The position numbers and the translations under genes were made by a program. 64,000 bases of DNA. Origin: Pseudomonas sp. 8AS. Lineage in GTDB: Bacteria; Pseudomonadota; Gammaproteobacteria; Pseudomonadales; Pseudomonadaceae. Location of the stretch: assembly GCF_902506505.1 (NCBI RefSeq), contig NZ_LR733406.1, positions 186,001-250,000 of the forward strand. The letters are read 5' to 3'. Below, in pieces: positions 44,473 to 55,791 of the stretch (the first letter of the stretch is position 1; the number at the start of each line of letters is the position of its first letter). The notes below the pieces were generated by a model. The model had not been told where the DNA came from. It worked only from the letters and a program-made list of their open reading frames with translations, and did not search any database.

Positions 44473-44572
44473 GGCGCGCCGCTCGCGGGGGCAGCGGGCC
44501 CGCCACGGCCTGACTGCCAGCGCGCCGGCATGCGATGATGCGCGCCCCCGCCATACCGCACCCAGCACTCCC

Positions 44573-45580
44573 ATGCCGCACTGGAAACCCCTTTTTCTAC
44601 GCCTGCTGTCCCTGCTGCAACGCTACCCCGGGCTGATTGCCGCCTTCGGCTTCTGCTCCGGGGTGGCCAGCTTCATCCTGGTCGACCGCCAGGAAGGGGT
44701 CGGCCGGGTGATCGCCGTGCTGATGCTGCTGAGCTGGGCCTGGCTGCTGCTCGAAGGCCTGCTGACGCGCAGCGCGGCGCGCTGGCTGGGGCTGGAGATC
44801 CCGCCCAAGCTGCTGCGCTACCTGACCCAGCTGATCCACCAGGAAAGCCTGTTCTTCGTCCTGCCGTTCTTCTTCGTCACCACCGCCTGGAACAGCGGCC
44901 AGCTGGTGTTCACCAGCCTGCTCGGCGCCGCCGCCCTGCTGGCGATCACCGACCCGCTGTACTACAGGTGGCTGGCGGCGCGGCGCTGGCTGTACCTGAG
45001 CTACCACACCCTGACCCTGTTCGCCGTGCTGCTCACCGCGCTGCCGCTGCTGCTGCAGCAGACCACCGCGCAGAGCTACCGCCTGGCCCTGGCCACCGCC
45101 CTGCTGCTGGCCGTACCGAGCCTGGCCGGCGAGCTGCGCCTGCACAGCTGGCGACGCTGGCTGGCGATGAGCGGCCTGATCGCCGCGCTGGGTGTCGGCG
45201 CCTGGCTGGCGCGGCCGTGGATTCCGCCGGCCACCCTGTGGCTGACCGACGTGGCGGTGAGTGCCGAACTGCAGCAACGCACCCCCGGACGCAGCCTGCG
45301 CCAGGTCGGCGTGCAGCAGCTGCGCAGCGAAGGCCTCTACGCCTACACCGCGATCAGCGCGCCGCGCGGGCTGAACGAGCGCATCTACCATGTCTGGCGG
45401 CATGAAGGCCTGGAGGTCGACCGCATCGCCCTAGACATCAACGGCGGGCGCCAGGGCGGCTACCGCGCCTGGACGCACAAGCGCAACTTCCCCAGCGCGG
45501 TGCTCGGCAACTGGCAGGTACAGGTGGTCACCGAGACCGGCCAGCAGATCGGCGTGCTGCGCTTCGAGGTGGTCGAGTAG
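44573..45580 (+). CDS. DUF5924/DUF2914-type membrane protein
   Basis: 335 residues. Six or seven hydrophobic segments in residues 15-225, then a soluble C-terminal domain of about 100 residues (AELQQRTPGRSLRQVGVQQLRSEG...IYHVWRHEGLEVDRIALDINGGRQGGYRAWTHK...) that I recognise as DUF2914, with DUF5924 for the membrane part. The soluble domain probably faces the periplasm. Function unknown. It stands alone 100 bases after the Aer-like gene. Confidence 0.75.
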   Translation: MPHWKPLFLRLLSLLQRYPGLIAAFGFCSGVASFILVDRQEGVGRVIAVLMLLSWAWLLLEGLLTRSAARWLGLEIPPKLLRYLTQLIHQESLFFVLPFFFVTTAWNSGQLVFTSLLGAAALLAITDPLYYRWLAARRWLYLSYHTLTLFAVLLTALPLLLQQTTAQSYRLALATALLLAVPSLAGELRLHSWRRWLAMSGLIAALGVGAWLARPWIPPATLWLTDVAVSAELQQRTPGRSLRQVGVQQLRSEGLYAYTAISAPRGLNERIYHVWRHEGLEVDRIALDINGGRQGGYRAWTHKRNFPSAVLGNWQVQVVTETGQQIGVLRFEVVE

Positions 45581-45621
45581 CAGACACGCCGGCCGCCGGG
45601 CCCCGGCGACCGGCACGCGCC

Positions 45622-46803
45622 TCAGGCCTCCAGCGCCGCCGCCGGGCCGAAGAACTCGTAGCGGGTCTGCTGCTCCGGCACGCCCAGCTCGCGCAGGTCA
45701 CGCTTGATCTGGGCCATGAACGGCTTGGGCCCGAGGAAGTAGGCATCCACATCGCGCTCGGCCGGCAGCCAGGCCTGCAGCTGCTCGCGGCCGAGACGGC
45801 CGCTGGCATCGCCGCCATCGCCGGCACGGCGCTCCTCGAAACAGTAGAAGCGCTGCAGCTGCGGGTGCTGCGCGGCCAGCTCATCGACCCGCGCGGCAAA
45901 CGCCTGCACCCCGGCATGCCGCGCGCAGTGGATGAAGCGGATCGGCCGGCCGCTGTGCACCGCGTCTTCCAGCATGGCCAGCAGCGGGGTGATGCCGACC
46001 CCGGCACTGATCAGCAGCAGCGGCTTGCGCGACGGCGTCAGGCTGAAGTCGCCGGCCGGGGCGAACAGCTCCAGCTGGTCGCCCACCTGCACCCGGTCAT
46101 GCAGGTAGCTGGAGACCCGCCCGCCGGCCTCGCGCTTGACGCTGATGCGGTACTCGCGGCCGTTCGGCGCGGCCGACAGCGAGTAGTTGCGGCGCACTTC
46201 CTCGCCGTCCAGCTGCAGGCGCAGGCCGATGTACTGGCCGGGGGCGAAATCGACCACGGCGCCGCCGTCGCTGGGCTGCAGATGGAAAGAGGTGATTTCC
46301 TCGCTCTCCGCCACCTTGCCCACCACGCGGAACAGCCGGCCGCCGCGCCAGCCGCCGGGGGCGCGTTCGGTGGCGGCATAGACTTCCTCCTCGGCGCCGA
46401 TCAGCAGCTCGGCCAGCTGGCCGTAGGCGGCGGCCCAGGCGTCGATCACCGCGTCGCTGGCGATTTCGGCGCCGAGCACCTCGCGGATCGCCCGCAGCAG
46501 GCAGCTGCCGACTATCGGGTAGTGCTCGGGCAGGATCTGCAGCGAGACATGCTTGTTGACGATCTGCCCGACCAGCGGGCCGAGTTCCTGCAGGCGGTCG
46601 ATATGCCTGGCGTACATCAGCACGCCGTTGGCCAGGGCGCGCGGCTGGTCGCCGCTGGCCTGGTGGGCCTGGTTGAACAGCGGGCGCACCTCGGGGTACT
46701 CGCCGAGCATCAGGCGGTAGAAGTGGCTGGTCAGCGCTTCGCCGCCGCTTTCCAGCAGCGGTACGGTGGCCTTGATGATCGCGATCTGTTCGCCGGACAG
46801 CAT
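45622..46803 (-). CDS. hmp: Flavohemoprotein, nitric oxide dioxygenase
   Basis: 393 residues, the family length. Converts NO plus O2 to nitrate using NAD(P)H. The globin domain (1-140) has the proximal heme His85 in IVNKHVSLQILPEHYPIVG; the FAD domain has RRNYSLSAAPN; the NAD domain has SAGVGITPLLAML and YFLGPKPFM. ATG at 46801-46803 with AAGGAG upstream. Divergent from norR with 155 bases between, as fhp/fhpR are arranged in Pseudomonas, so it should be NO-induced through the regulator. Cytosolic. Confidence 0.95.
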   Translation of the reverse strand: MLSGEQIAIIKATVPLLESGGEALTSHFYRLMLGEYPEVRPLFNQAHQASGDQPRALANGVLMYARHIDRLQELGPLVGQIVNKHVSLQILPEHYPIVGSCLLRAIREVLGAEIASDAVIDAWAAAYGQLAELLIGAEEEVYAATERAPGGWRGGRLFRVVGKVAESEEITSFHLQPSDGGAVVDFAPGQYIGLRLQLDGEEVRRNYSLSAAPNGREYRISVKREAGGRVSSYLHDRVQVGDQLELFAPAGDFSLTPSRKPLLLISAGVGITPLLAMLEDAVHSGRPIRFIHCARHAGVQAFAARVDELAAQHPQLQRFYCFEERRAGDGGDASGRLGREQLQAWLPAERDVDAYFLGPKPFMAQIKRDLRELGVPEQQTRYEFFGPAAALEA

Positions 46804-46850
46804 GGGGTAACTCCTTGATTGCACGCAGGTTTGAATTCTGCCGAGAACAA

Positions 46851-46866
46851 ACCACGAAGCATGCCA
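46851..46866 (-). promoter_or_regulatory. Possible sigma-54 promoter of hmp (imperfect)
   Basis: On the minus strand TGGCATG-CTTC-GTGGT sits about 45 bases before the hmp start. The -24 half is good, the -12 half has GG where GC is expected. Listed because NorR-type regulators work with sigma-54; the match is only partial. Confidence 0.3.
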
Positions 46867-46958
46867 GTTATTTGCCCTATATAAATCAGTGAGTTATGCG
46901 CTATGTTGTGCTTTAGACAGCAGCCGCTACGCTGTCATTCAGACCGCATGGAGTCATT

Positions 46959-48503
<1,545 letters not shown>

Positions 48504-48520
48504 CCTCGTCCGGACGGCCT

Positions 48521-48532
48521 GGCGCACCCTAC
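48521..48532. repeat. Partial GTAGGGTGCGCC repeat end
   Basis: Twelve bases identical to the end of the recB-recD inverted repeat arm, in the 60-base gap between norR and the convergent spm-like gene. Confidence 0.4.
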
Positions 48533-48563
48533 AAAAGCGCAACAGTCCCGAGGAGGCAGACGC

Positions 48564-49790
48564 TTAGCCGAAGAACCAGTAGCACACGCCGATGGCCGCC
48601 AGCACCCCGGCCAGGTCGGCAACCAGGGCGCAGCCCACCGCGTGGCGGGCGCGCTGGATGCCGACCGCGCCGAAGTACACGGCCAGCACGTAGAAGGTGG
48701 TCTCGGTGCTGCCCTGCACGGTGGCGGCCACCAGCGCCGGGAAGCTGTCGACGCCATGGGTCTGCATGGTCTCAATCAGCATGGCGCGCGCCGCGCTGCC
48801 GGAGAACGGCTTGACCAGGGCGGTGGGCAGGGCATCGACGAAGCGGGTGTCCCAGCCGGCCCATTCGATCAGGCTGCGGATGCCGTCCAGGCCGAAATCC
48901 AGGGCGCCGGAGGCGCGCAGCACGCCGATCGCGCAGAGCATGGCGACCAGGTAGGGCAGCAGGTTCTTGGCCACGTCGAAGCCTTCCTTGGCCCCCTCGA
49001 CGAAGGTTTCGTAGACCGGCACCCGGCGCAGCCAGCCGACCAGCAGGAACAGCAGGATCAGGCCGAACAGCACCAGGTTACCGAGCAGCGACGACAGCGC
49101 CGCCAGGGCCGTGGCAGACAGGCCGCCGAGCAGGGCCATGAAACCACCCAACAACAAGGCTCCTGGAATCAGGTAGGCCAGCACCACCGGGTCCCACAGG
49201 CGCAGGCGCTGCATCAGCGCCACCGAGAGCAGGCCGGCCAGGGTCGAGGCACAGGTGGCCAGGAGGATCGGCAGGAACACCAGGGTCGGGTCGTCGGCAC
49301 CCTGCTGCACCCGGTACATGAAGATCGACACCGGCAGCAGGGTCAGCGACGAAGCGTTGAGCACCAGGAACAGGATCTGCGCGTTGCTCGCCACTGTGGC
49401 GCTGGGGTTGAGCTCCTGCAGGGCCTTCATCGCCTTGAGGCCGATCGGCGTGGCGGCGTTGTCCAGGCCCAGGCCGTTGGCGGCGAAGTTGAGGGTGATC
49501 AGGCCGAGCGCCGGATGGCCGCGCGGCACATCCGGCATCAGCCGGGCGAACAGCGGGCCGAGGGCGCGGCCGAGCAGGTCGACCAGGCCGGCCTGCTCGG
49601 CGATGCGCAGAAAGCCCAGCCACAGGGTCAGGGTGCCGAACAGCACCACCATCAGCTCGACCGAGACCTTGGCCATGGTGAACAGGCTCTCGACCATGGC
49701 CGCCCACACCGCCACGTCGCCGCCGATCCAGCGCACCAGCGCGGCGAGCGTCGCCACCACGAAGAATCCCAGCCACAGGCCATTGAGCAT
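48564..49790 (-). CDS. Fused SpmA/SpmB-type nucleoside-recognition (Gate) membrane protein
   Basis: 408 residues and about ten transmembrane segments. Two Gate-domain halves are joined: the first (1-200) contains WLGFLRIAEQAGLVDLLGRALGPLFARLMPD and NFAANGLGLDNAATPIGLKAM (SpmA-like), the second (230-408) contains FVEGAKEGFDVAKNLLPYLVAM and TVQGSTETTFYVLAVYFGAVG (SpmB-like). In Bacillus the two are separate spore maturation proteins; in non-sporulating proteobacteria the fusion's role is unknown, possibly transport. Convergent with norR. Confidence 0.85.
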   Translation of the reverse strand: MLNGLWLGFFVVATLAALVRWIGGDVAVWAAMVESLFTMAKVSVELMVVLFGTLTLWLGFLRIAEQAGLVDLLGRALGPLFARLMPDVPRGHPALGLITLNFAANGLGLDNAATPIGLKAMKALQELNPSATVASNAQILFLVLNASSLTLLPVSIFMYRVQQGADDPTLVFLPILLATCASTLAGLLSVALMQRLRLWDPVVLAYLIPGALLLGGFMALLGGLSATALAALSSLLGNLVLFGLILLFLLVGWLRRVPVYETFVEGAKEGFDVAKNLLPYLVAMLCAIGVLRASGALDFGLDGIRSLIEWAGWDTRFVDALPTALVKPFSGSAARAMLIETMQTHGVDSFPALVAATVQGSTETTFYVLAVYFGAVGIQRARHAVGCALVADLAGVLAAIGVCYWFFG

Positions 49791-49974
49791 CGGTCACCCC
49801 CAGTCGATGGCGCGGATGATAGCGGGGCCGGCCAGCGGCGGCCATCCATCAGGCCCGACACCCGGCCGGCACGGGCCGGCACGGCGAAAAAGCCATGAAA
49901 AGCGCACGCCGACTGTGCCACTGTACCGAGAGCCACTCGCGGCGGATGACGCCCTCAACCTCAGGAGTACAGGG

Positions 49975-50628
49975 ATGAAACACTTGATGCTCGCTCTCGG
50001 CCTCGGCGGCAGCCTGCTGCTGGCCGGCTGCGCCAGCCAGACCACCCAGCCCGAGCAATACTCGGGCTTCCTCGGCGACTACTCGCAGCTGCAGGCGACC
50101 ACCTCGGCCAGCGGCGCGCCGGTGATGCGCTGGGTCTCGCCGGACTTCAAGCTGGCAAACTACAGCTCGATCCTGGTGGAAGAACCGCAGTTCTACCCGG
50201 CGCCGACGCCGAGCGAGCAGGTCAGCCAGGGCGCCCTGAACGAAATCGCCAGCTACCTGCAGCAGGCCCTGAAGCGGGAAATGCAGGGACGCCTGGTGGT
50301 GGTCGAACAGGCCAACCACGACAGCCTGGTGATGCGCAGTGCGATCACCGCGGTGGACGTCTCCGCCGAAGGCCTTAAAGTCTACGAGGTCATCCCCATC
50401 GCCCTGGTCGCCGCCGCCGCCAGCACCGCCGCCGGCACCCGCGACCGCAGCACCGAGATCTATGTCGAGATCGAAGTGCTGGACGCCCGCACCAGCAAGC
50501 CGGTGGCCCGGGTGGTGCGCAAGGGCCACGGCCTGGACCTGGAGAACCAGAGCACCCAGCTGCGCCTCGACGACCTCAAGCCGGCACTGGATGTCTGGGC
50601 GCGCGACGCGCGCAACTTCCGCCCCTGA
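49975..50628 (+). CDS. DUF3313-like lipoprotein
   Basis: 217 residues with a lipoprotein signal peptide (MKHLMLALGLGGSLLLAGC, Cys19). The mature part SGFLGDYSQLQ, DFKLANYSSILVEEPQFYP and YVEIEVLDARTSKPVARVVRKG fits the DUF3313 family of outer-membrane lipoproteins of unknown role. AGGAG is about nine bases before the ATG. Monocistronic, convergent with ampDh2; a small palindromic element lies between the two stops. Confidence 0.8.
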   Translation: MKHLMLALGLGGSLLLAGCASQTTQPEQYSGFLGDYSQLQATTSASGAPVMRWVSPDFKLANYSSILVEEPQFYPAPTPSEQVSQGALNEIASYLQQALKREMQGRLVVVEQANHDSLVMRSAITAVDVSAEGLKVYEVIPIALVAAAASTAAGTRDRSTEIYVEIEVLDARTSKPVARVVRKGHGLDLENQSTQLRLDDLKPALDVWARDARNFRP

Positions 50629-50656
50629 GCCGGGCCCGGCACACCCGGCTGCTCGC

Positions 50657-50733
50657 AGCCGCTCTGCGATCTGGCGAGCTGGAGCCTGTGGTTAACCCAG
50701 CGAGGCCGACGCGCAGCCGATCATGGAGCGGCT
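50657..50733. mobile_element. Small palindromic element B (MITE-like), next to the ampDh2 stop
   Basis: Ends AGCCGCTC (50657-50664) and GAGCGGCT (50726-50733) are inverted repeats. Internal blocks 50667-50686 and 50704-50722 match the element at 55792-55933 at 17 of 20 and 18 of 19 positions, in the same order and orientation. The right end lies one base from the complement of the ampDh2 stop codon (50735-50737). No coding capacity. Confidence 0.65.
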
Positions 50734-50734
50734 C

Positions 50735-51514
50735 TCAACCGCCAGGCTGGTTGAGCACCTGTAGGATGGCGGCGGTTTCCGCGTCCGGCTCGCCGTCGTA
50801 GCGGGCCGGGCGGTACTTCATCTGCAAGGCCGCCAGCACGTTGCGCGTGGCCTCGTCCAGCACGCCGCTCTGCGGCGTGACGAAGCCCAGCCGCTGCAAC
50901 TGCGCCTGGAACCAGGCCGCATCCGGCAGGGCCGTGGCGAAGCGCGCCTGCTCGCGGGCCACGGCGGCGGCATCCGGCCAACGGATCAGCCCGGCCTCGG
51001 CCAGGCGCCGCCAGGGAAACAGCGGGCCCGGGTCGACCTTGCGCTGCGGGGCGATGTCGCTGTGGCCGATGATGCTGTCGGGCGGCAACTGGTGACGCTG
51101 CACCAGATCCTTGAGCAGCGCGATAAGCGCGTCGATCTGCGCCTCGCTGTAGGGCTGCCAGGCCCGCCCGTTGGGCCCCTCGGCATAGCCCTGGTTGACC
51201 AGCTCGATGCCCAGGGTGCTGGCGTTCAGCCAGGTACGCCCCTGCCAGGCACTGTCGCCGGCATGCCAGGCGCGGCGGTCCTCGTCGACCAAGCGGTAGA
51301 TGGTCGGCGGGTTGGCGTCGATCAGGTAATGGCTGCTCACCTCGCCCTCGGTCAGCAGGGCCAGGGAATGGGCCAGGTCGGTCGAGGTGTAGTGCAACAC
51401 GATGTACTGCACCCGGCTGCTCTGGCTGCGTGCACTGAAACTGTCGTTGATCGACGGGCCGCTGCTGCAGGCGGCCAGGAGCAGGGCGGTGAGGGCGAGG
51501 AAGACGAGGCGCAT
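50735..51514 (-). CDS. ampDh2: Lipoprotein N-acetylmuramoyl-L-alanine amidase (AmpDh2-type)
   Basis: 259 residues, matching AmpDh2 length. Lipoprotein signal with LLAACSS (Cys16). Amidase_2 domain (about 35-185) with zinc ligands His in VQYIVLHYTSTD and His/Asp in IIGHSDIAPQRKVDPGP, and the catalytic Glu in LGIELVNQG; a C-terminal peptidoglycan-binding-type helical domain follows (QLQRLGF...LDEATRNVLAALQMKYRP). It cleaves the bond between MurNAc and the stem peptide in the periplasm, in cell wall recycling that affects AmpC induction. Its position in the dgcH-dsbA-polA block supports ampDh2. Confidence 0.9.
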   Translation of the reverse strand: MRLVFLALTALLLAACSSGPSINDSFSARSQSSRVQYIVLHYTSTDLAHSLALLTEGEVSSHYLIDANPPTIYRLVDEDRRAWHAGDSAWQGRTWLNASTLGIELVNQGYAEGPNGRAWQPYSEAQIDALIALLKDLVQRHQLPPDSIIGHSDIAPQRKVDPGPLFPWRRLAEAGLIRWPDAAAVAREQARFATALPDAAWFQAQLQRLGFVTPQSGVLDEATRNVLAALQMKYRPARYDGEPDAETAAILQVLNQPGG

Positions 51515-51579
51515 CGGGGTCGGCACGGCTGGCGGTCGGGCACGCAGTTTAACCCGCCGCCCGGCCGCTGCGGCACGGC

Positions 51580-52173
51580 TCAGGGGGCGATATGTAACAC
51601 GCTTTGCAGGTTGTCCAGGAGCATGTCGACGCTGAGCATGATCAGCAGCATGCCGGTCAGGCGCTCCACCGCCGTCAGGCCGCGCACGCCGAGGAAGCGC
51701 TGCAGCCAGGAGGCCTGCAGGAGAATCAGCGCGGTGCCCAGCCAGGCCAGGCCGACGGCCAGATACAGCTCCCACAAGGCGCCTTCGTGGGTATTGCGCA
51801 GGGTCATCAGCACCGCCAGCGCCGAGGGCCCGGCCACCGCCGGCGTGGCCAGCGGCACCAGCATCGGCTCGCCGTCCGGCAGGTCGCCGAGCACGCCCTC
51901 GGGGCGCGGGAAGATCAGGCGCATGGCAATGACGAACAGGATGATGCCGCCGGCAATCGCCGTGGCCTCGCGCGACAGGCCGAGGCCGCTGAGGATCTTG
52001 TCGCCGAAGGTGAGGAACAGCATCAGCAGGGCCAGGGCGAACAACAGCTCGCGCAGTGCCACGCGCATGCGCCGCTCGGGAGCGACATTCTTCAGGGCGG
52101 CGAGGAAAATGGCGATGTTGCCGAACGGGTCGGTGACTAGAAACACCAGAACGGCGATGCCGAAAATATCCAT
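51580..52173 (-). CDS. MarC/YhgN family integral membrane protein
   Basis: 197 residues with six transmembrane segments; FLVTDPFGNIAIFLAALK at the N-terminus and PLATPAVAGPSALAVLMTL in the middle are MarC-family signatures. The chosen ATG (52171-52173) begins MDIFGIAVLVF; the further upstream frame has no binding site. Function not established. Same strand as ampDh2, 65 bases upstream of it. Confidence 0.85.
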   Translation of the reverse strand: MDIFGIAVLVFLVTDPFGNIAIFLAALKNVAPERRMRVALRELLFALALLMLFLTFGDKILSGLGLSREATAIAGGIILFVIAMRLIFPRPEGVLGDLPDGEPMLVPLATPAVAGPSALAVLMTLRNTHEGALWELYLAVGLAWLGTALILLQASWLQRFLGVRGLTAVERLTGMLLIMLSVDMLLDNLQSVLHIAP

Positions 52174-52269
52174 GTTCCACTCTCTTGCGCAAATACCCAG
52201 TTTAGCCGGCCGCGGCCAGCCAGGCGACGCCTGCGGCAGGCGGGCGCGCAACAGGCATTGCCCAGCGCC

Positions 52270-54114
52270 CTAGGCCACCAGGATGCGGTTGCGCCCTTGG
52301 CCCTTGGCCCGGTACAGCGCCTGGTCGGCACGCTCGAACACCTGCTCGGCCGATTCGCCAGTGGCAAAGGCGGTGATGCCGCCCGACAGGGTGATGGTCA
52401 CCCGCTCGCCGCGAAAGTGAAAGGGACAGGCCTCGATGGCCGTGCGCAGGGTTTCCATCAGCTGCTGGCCGCCCGCCAGCGGGGTGGTGGGGACCAGCAG
52501 GACAAACTCCTCGCCGCCGAAGCGGGCGATGAAGTCGGTCTTGCGCAGGCGCTTGCCCAGTTCGCTGGCGATGATCTTCAGCACCTTGTCGCCGGCCAGG
52601 TGGCCGTAGCCATCGTTGATCCGCTTGAAGTGGTCGACATCCAGCACCGCCAGCAGCAGCTCGCCGCCGTAGCGCTGCCAGCGCGCCACCTCCAGCTCCA
52701 GGCGTTCGCTCCAGCCGGCGCGGTTGGGCAGGCCGGTGAGCGGGTCGATCAGGGCCTTCTGCCGCTGCTCCTCGAGGTGATCGCGGAACACCTGGGCCTC
52801 CTGCTCCATCTCCGCGACCCGCTGTACCAGGGCCTGCAGGCGCTCGGCGACATCGGCCTCGCGCCCCTCGCGCTGGCGCTGGTGCTCGGCGACGGTGGTC
52901 AGCAGGCCGTCGAGGCGCGTCTCCAGGACGTGCTTGAGCTCGTCCAGGTCGGCCGCCCCCTGCACGCTGGCCTGCAAGCCGCCGACCTGTTCGCGCAGCT
53001 CCAGGTTGAAGCTGCGCGCGCTCTCGATCGACTCGCTGTAGCCCTCGTGGGCCTCGCTGAGGGTGCCGAGGAAGGCCGCCAGGCGCTCGTTGAGCTGCTT
53101 CAGGTAGCCAGCAAACTCGCGCTGGCCGCTGTCGGTCACCGCCAGCACCAGCACCGCCAGATCGTCCAGCAGCGGCACCAGCTCGTACCAGTTCAGGCCA
53201 CCCTGCAGGCGCTCGCGCAGGGCCTCGCCCTGCGGCTGGTGGCGCGCCGGCAGCTCCAGTTCGTCGAGCAGGCCCAGCAGGCTTTGCGCCACATGCACCG
53301 CCACCGCGCTATAACCGGGCTCGGCCGACTCCGGCAGGGCATAGGCCGGGTCGTCGCTGCCGGTGAAGAAGCGCGCATCCAGCGGCAGGCTGTCGAGGAT
53401 GGCGACCGGCTTGAGCGGCGCCGGCATTGCCCCGGGAACGACCTGCGGCAGCGCTGGCGCCGCGGCCTCGGCCACCGGCGCAGGGGCCGGCGGGATAGGC
53501 GGCGGACTCGGCGCGGCGGCCTGCGCCGGCTCGGCAACTTCTGTCGGCGCCGGTGCAGTGCTCGAAGCCTGGGGCTCGGCGGTGGCGGCCTCGTCGCGAC
53601 CGCCGAACAGGCGCTGCAGCAGGCCGGGGCGGGCGACCTGGTCGCTGCCCAGCACTTCCAGCACCTTGTGCTGCAGGCTGCTCAGCTCGGCCAGCAGGGC
53701 CGGCAGCTCGCGGGACTGGCGGGCCCGCTCGTCGATGCGCTTGGCGAACTGCTTGAGCGCCTTGCGCACCTCGCGCGGCAGCTCCAGGGCCAGCAACTGC
53801 GCGGTCAGGCCGGTGATGCCGGCGACATTCTGCTCGCTGCGTTGCTGGCGGCGCTGCTCGGAGTCGAGCACGGCCTTTTCCAGGCGCGGGATCAGTGCAG
53901 CCAGGCCGGCATCCATCTGCTCGCCACGGATGATCTCGCGCAGCTCGCGCATGCACTGGTCGACTGCCTTGTCCGCGCCCTCGGCGGCCAGGGAGCTGCG
54001 CACCAGGCCGCGGCGCAGCAGATCGAGGCGGGCCTCCCAGCGCTGCTCCAGCCTTTCCTGCTGCTCCAGGTTCTCGAGGTATTTGGCTTTCCAGCGCTGG
54101 GCATCATCGGTCAT
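52270..54114 (-). CDS. dgcH: Diguanylate cyclase, DgcH-like
   Basis: 614 residues, cytosolic, without membrane segments. Residues about 1-430 are helical with a Pro/Ala-rich stretch (about 180-250) and coiled coils; the GGDEF domain (about 455-614) has [14 protein letters not shown], the intact active site RFGGEEF and an RxxD (RKTD) five residues before it, so product inhibition is expected. It makes c-di-GMP. Its position next to the endonuclease/phosphatase gene and dsbA matches P. aeruginosa PA5487 (dgcH), which is considered constitutive. The ATG overlaps the stop of the upstream gene. Confidence 0.88.
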   Translation of the reverse strand: MTDDAQRWKAKYLENLEQQERLEQRWEARLDLLRRGLVRSSLAAEGADKAVDQCMRELREIIRGEQMDAGLAALIPRLEKAVLDSEQRRQQRSEQNVAGITGLTAQLLALELPREVRKALKQFAKRIDERARQSRELPALLAELSSLQHKVLEVLGSDQVARPGLLQRLFGGRDEAATAEPQASSTAPAPTEVAEPAQAAAPSPPPIPPAPAPVAEAAAPALPQVVPGAMPAPLKPVAILDSLPLDARFFTGSDDPAYALPESAEPGYSAVAVHVAQSLLGLLDELELPARHQPQGEALRERLQGGLNWYELVPLLDDLAVLVLAVTDSGQREFAGYLKQLNERLAAFLGTLSEAHEGYSESIESARSFNLELREQVGGLQASVQGAADLDELKHVLETRLDGLLTTVAEHQRQREGREADVAERLQALVQRVAEMEQEAQVFRDHLEEQRQKALIDPLTGLPNRAGWSERLELEVARWQRYGGELLLAVLDVDHFKRINDGYGHLAGDKVLKIIASELGKRLRKTDFIARFGGEEFVLLVPTTPLAGGQQLMETLRTAIEACPFHFRGERVTITLSGGITAFATGESAEQVFERADQALYRAKGQGRNRILVA

Positions 54115-54992
54115 GGCAGTGATCCAGTGGCGAGCGGTTTCGGCTGGGGAGCCAGCGCGCCGCACAACGCGGCCGGCAGACGGATATCGACGGCGACCGG
54201 CAGATGGTCGGAAATCGGCTGGCTGAGCACCGCCACCCGCTCCAGGGCCAGGCCCGGGCTGAGCAGGATATGGTCGAGGCAGCGTTGCGGCCGCCAGCTG
54301 GGAAAGGTCGCCTCGACCTGCGGCGCGAGCAGGCCGAGGTCGCGCAGTGGCGAGTGCTGCAGCAGGTCGAGGGCATGGGTGTTCATGTCGCCCATCAGCA
54401 CCTGGTGGCGATAGCCGCCGATCAGCTCGCGGATGTAGGCCAGCTGGCGGGTGCGGGTGCCCGCGCCCAGCGCCAGGTGCATGACCACCACCGCCAGCGC
54501 GTCCGCGCCTTCGCCAAACGCCAGCAGGATCGCCCCGCGCCCCGGCGGGCCGGGCAGCGGATGGTCTTCCAGTCGGCACGGGCGCAAGCGGCTGAGCACG
54601 CCATTGCTGTGCTGGGCGAAACGCCCGAGGTTGCGGTTGAGTTGCTGGTACCAGTAGGGGAAGGCGCCGAGCTCGGCCAGGTGCTGGACCTGGTTGACGA
54701 AGCCGGAGCGCAGGCTGCCGCCATCGACCTCCTGCAGGGCCACCAGGTCGTAGTCGCCGAGCAGCGCGCCGATCTTCTGCAGGTTGCCGGCACGTCCGCG
54801 GTGCGGCAGCAGGTGCTGCCAGCCGCGGGTCAGGTAGTGGCGATAGCGCTCGGTGCTGATGCCGACCTGGATATTGAAGCTGAGCAGGCGCAGCAGGCCG
54901 TCACAGGGCAGACCGGTGGAGTCCGCACAGCGGCCGTTGACCTGCGGCGGGTGCAGGCCAATCGGACGCCCGGAACTCCAGCGGCGCAGCAT
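54111..54992 (-). CDS. Endonuclease/exonuclease/phosphatase family protein
   Basis: 293 residues. EEP fold motifs: [45 protein letters not shown] and [11 protein letters not shown], giving the metal-binding Asn/Glu/Asp/His set. Substrate could be DNA, an inositol/sphingolipid or another phosphodiester; not decidable. ATG at 54990-54992. The stop overlaps dgcH by four bases, so the two are an operon. Conserved neighbour of dsbA in Pseudomonas. Confidence 0.85.
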   Translation of the reverse strand: MLRRWSSGRPIGLHPPQVNGRCADSTGLPCDGLLRLLSFNIQVGISTERYRHYLTRGWQHLLPHRGRAGNLQKIGALLGDYDLVALQEVDGGSLRSGFVNQVQHLAELGAFPYWYQQLNRNLGRFAQHSNGVLSRLRPCRLEDHPLPGPPGRGAILLAFGEGADALAVVVMHLALGAGTRTRQLAYIRELIGGYRHQVLMGDMNTHALDLLQHSPLRDLGLLAPQVEATFPSWRPQRCLDHILLSPGLALERVAVLSQPISDHLPVAVDIRLPAALCGALAPQPKPLATGSLP

Positions 54993-55002
54993 GGCGGGAT
55001 AC

Positions 55003-55647
55003 TCAGCGAGCGGCGCGCTCTTTGTCGATGAGGAAGTCGGCCACCTGCAGCAGCTGCTCTTCGCCGCCGGCGCTGCGCACGTCGAAACGATACTTGCCGC
55101 CGACGATCAGCACCGGTACGCCGCTGATCTGGTAGGCCTTGGCCAGCTGGCGGGCCTTGGTCATCTGGCCTTTCACGGCGAAGGAGTTGTAGGTGCTGAG
55201 GAAGGCCTCGGCATCGACGCCCTGGCCGGCGAGGAATTCGGCCATCTCTTCCGGATCGGCCAGTTTCTTGCCTTCCTTGTGGATGGCGTCGAACACCGCC
55301 TTGTGCACCTTCTGCTCGACCTTCATCAGGTCGAGGGTGATGAACAGCTGGCCGTGGATATCCCAGGTACGCCCGAACAGGGCCGGGATGCGCACGAAGT
55401 TGACGTCGGCCGGCAGCTTCTCGGCCCAGGCATTGAGGGTCGGCTCGAGCTGGTAGCAATGCGGGCAGCCGTACCAGAACAGCTCGACCACCTCGATCTT
55501 GTCCGGCTGCGAGACCGGTACCGGCGTCGCCAGCTCGACATACTGCTTGCCGGCGGTGAACGGCCCGGCTTCGATCGACTCGGCCTGGGCAGCGAGGCTG
55601 AACAGGCTGAGGCTGGCGAGGGCGGCACTGAAAATCAGGTTACGCAT
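55003..55647 (-). CDS. dsbA: Periplasmic thiol:disulfide oxidoreductase
   Basis: 214 residues. Signal peptide to about residue 22 (...LFSLAAQA). Thioredoxin fold with the active-site CPHC (61-64), a helical insertion and the cis-proline in SGVPVLIVGG. It oxidises cysteines of exported proteins and is recharged by DsbB. AAGGAG lies upstream of the ATG. Ten bases separate its stop from the EEP gene, so the three genes dsbA, EEP and dgcH are likely co-transcribed. Confidence 0.95.
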   Translation of the reverse strand: MRNLIFSAALASLSLFSLAAQAESIEAGPFTAGKQYVELATPVPVSQPDKIEVVELFWYGCPHCYQLEPTLNAWAEKLPADVNFVRIPALFGRTWDIHGQLFITLDLMKVEQKVHKAVFDAIHKEGKKLADPEEMAEFLAGQGVDAEAFLSTYNSFAVKGQMTKARQLAKAYQISGVPVLIVGGKYRFDVRSAGGEEQLLQVADFLIDKERAAR

Positions 55648-55743
55648 GCATGACTCCTTGGCAAATGGATGCCGCTCGGGGCGGACCCGGGTTCGACCGG
55701 CGGCCCGGGTGCGGGTTCCTGCATTGTAGCGGCGCCGCCCACA

Positions 55744-55771
55744 AAAAAGGGTGGCCGTGGCCACCCTTTTT
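55744..55771. terminator. Intrinsic terminator between cytochrome c4 and dsbA
   Basis: AAAAAGGGTGGCC and GGCCACCCTTTTT arms with a two-base centre; works on both strands. It would end the minus-strand cytochrome transcript, 160 bases after its stop, because the element at 55792-55933 lies between. Confidence 0.85.
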
Positions 55772-55791
55772 CAGACGCTCGCACAGGCCGT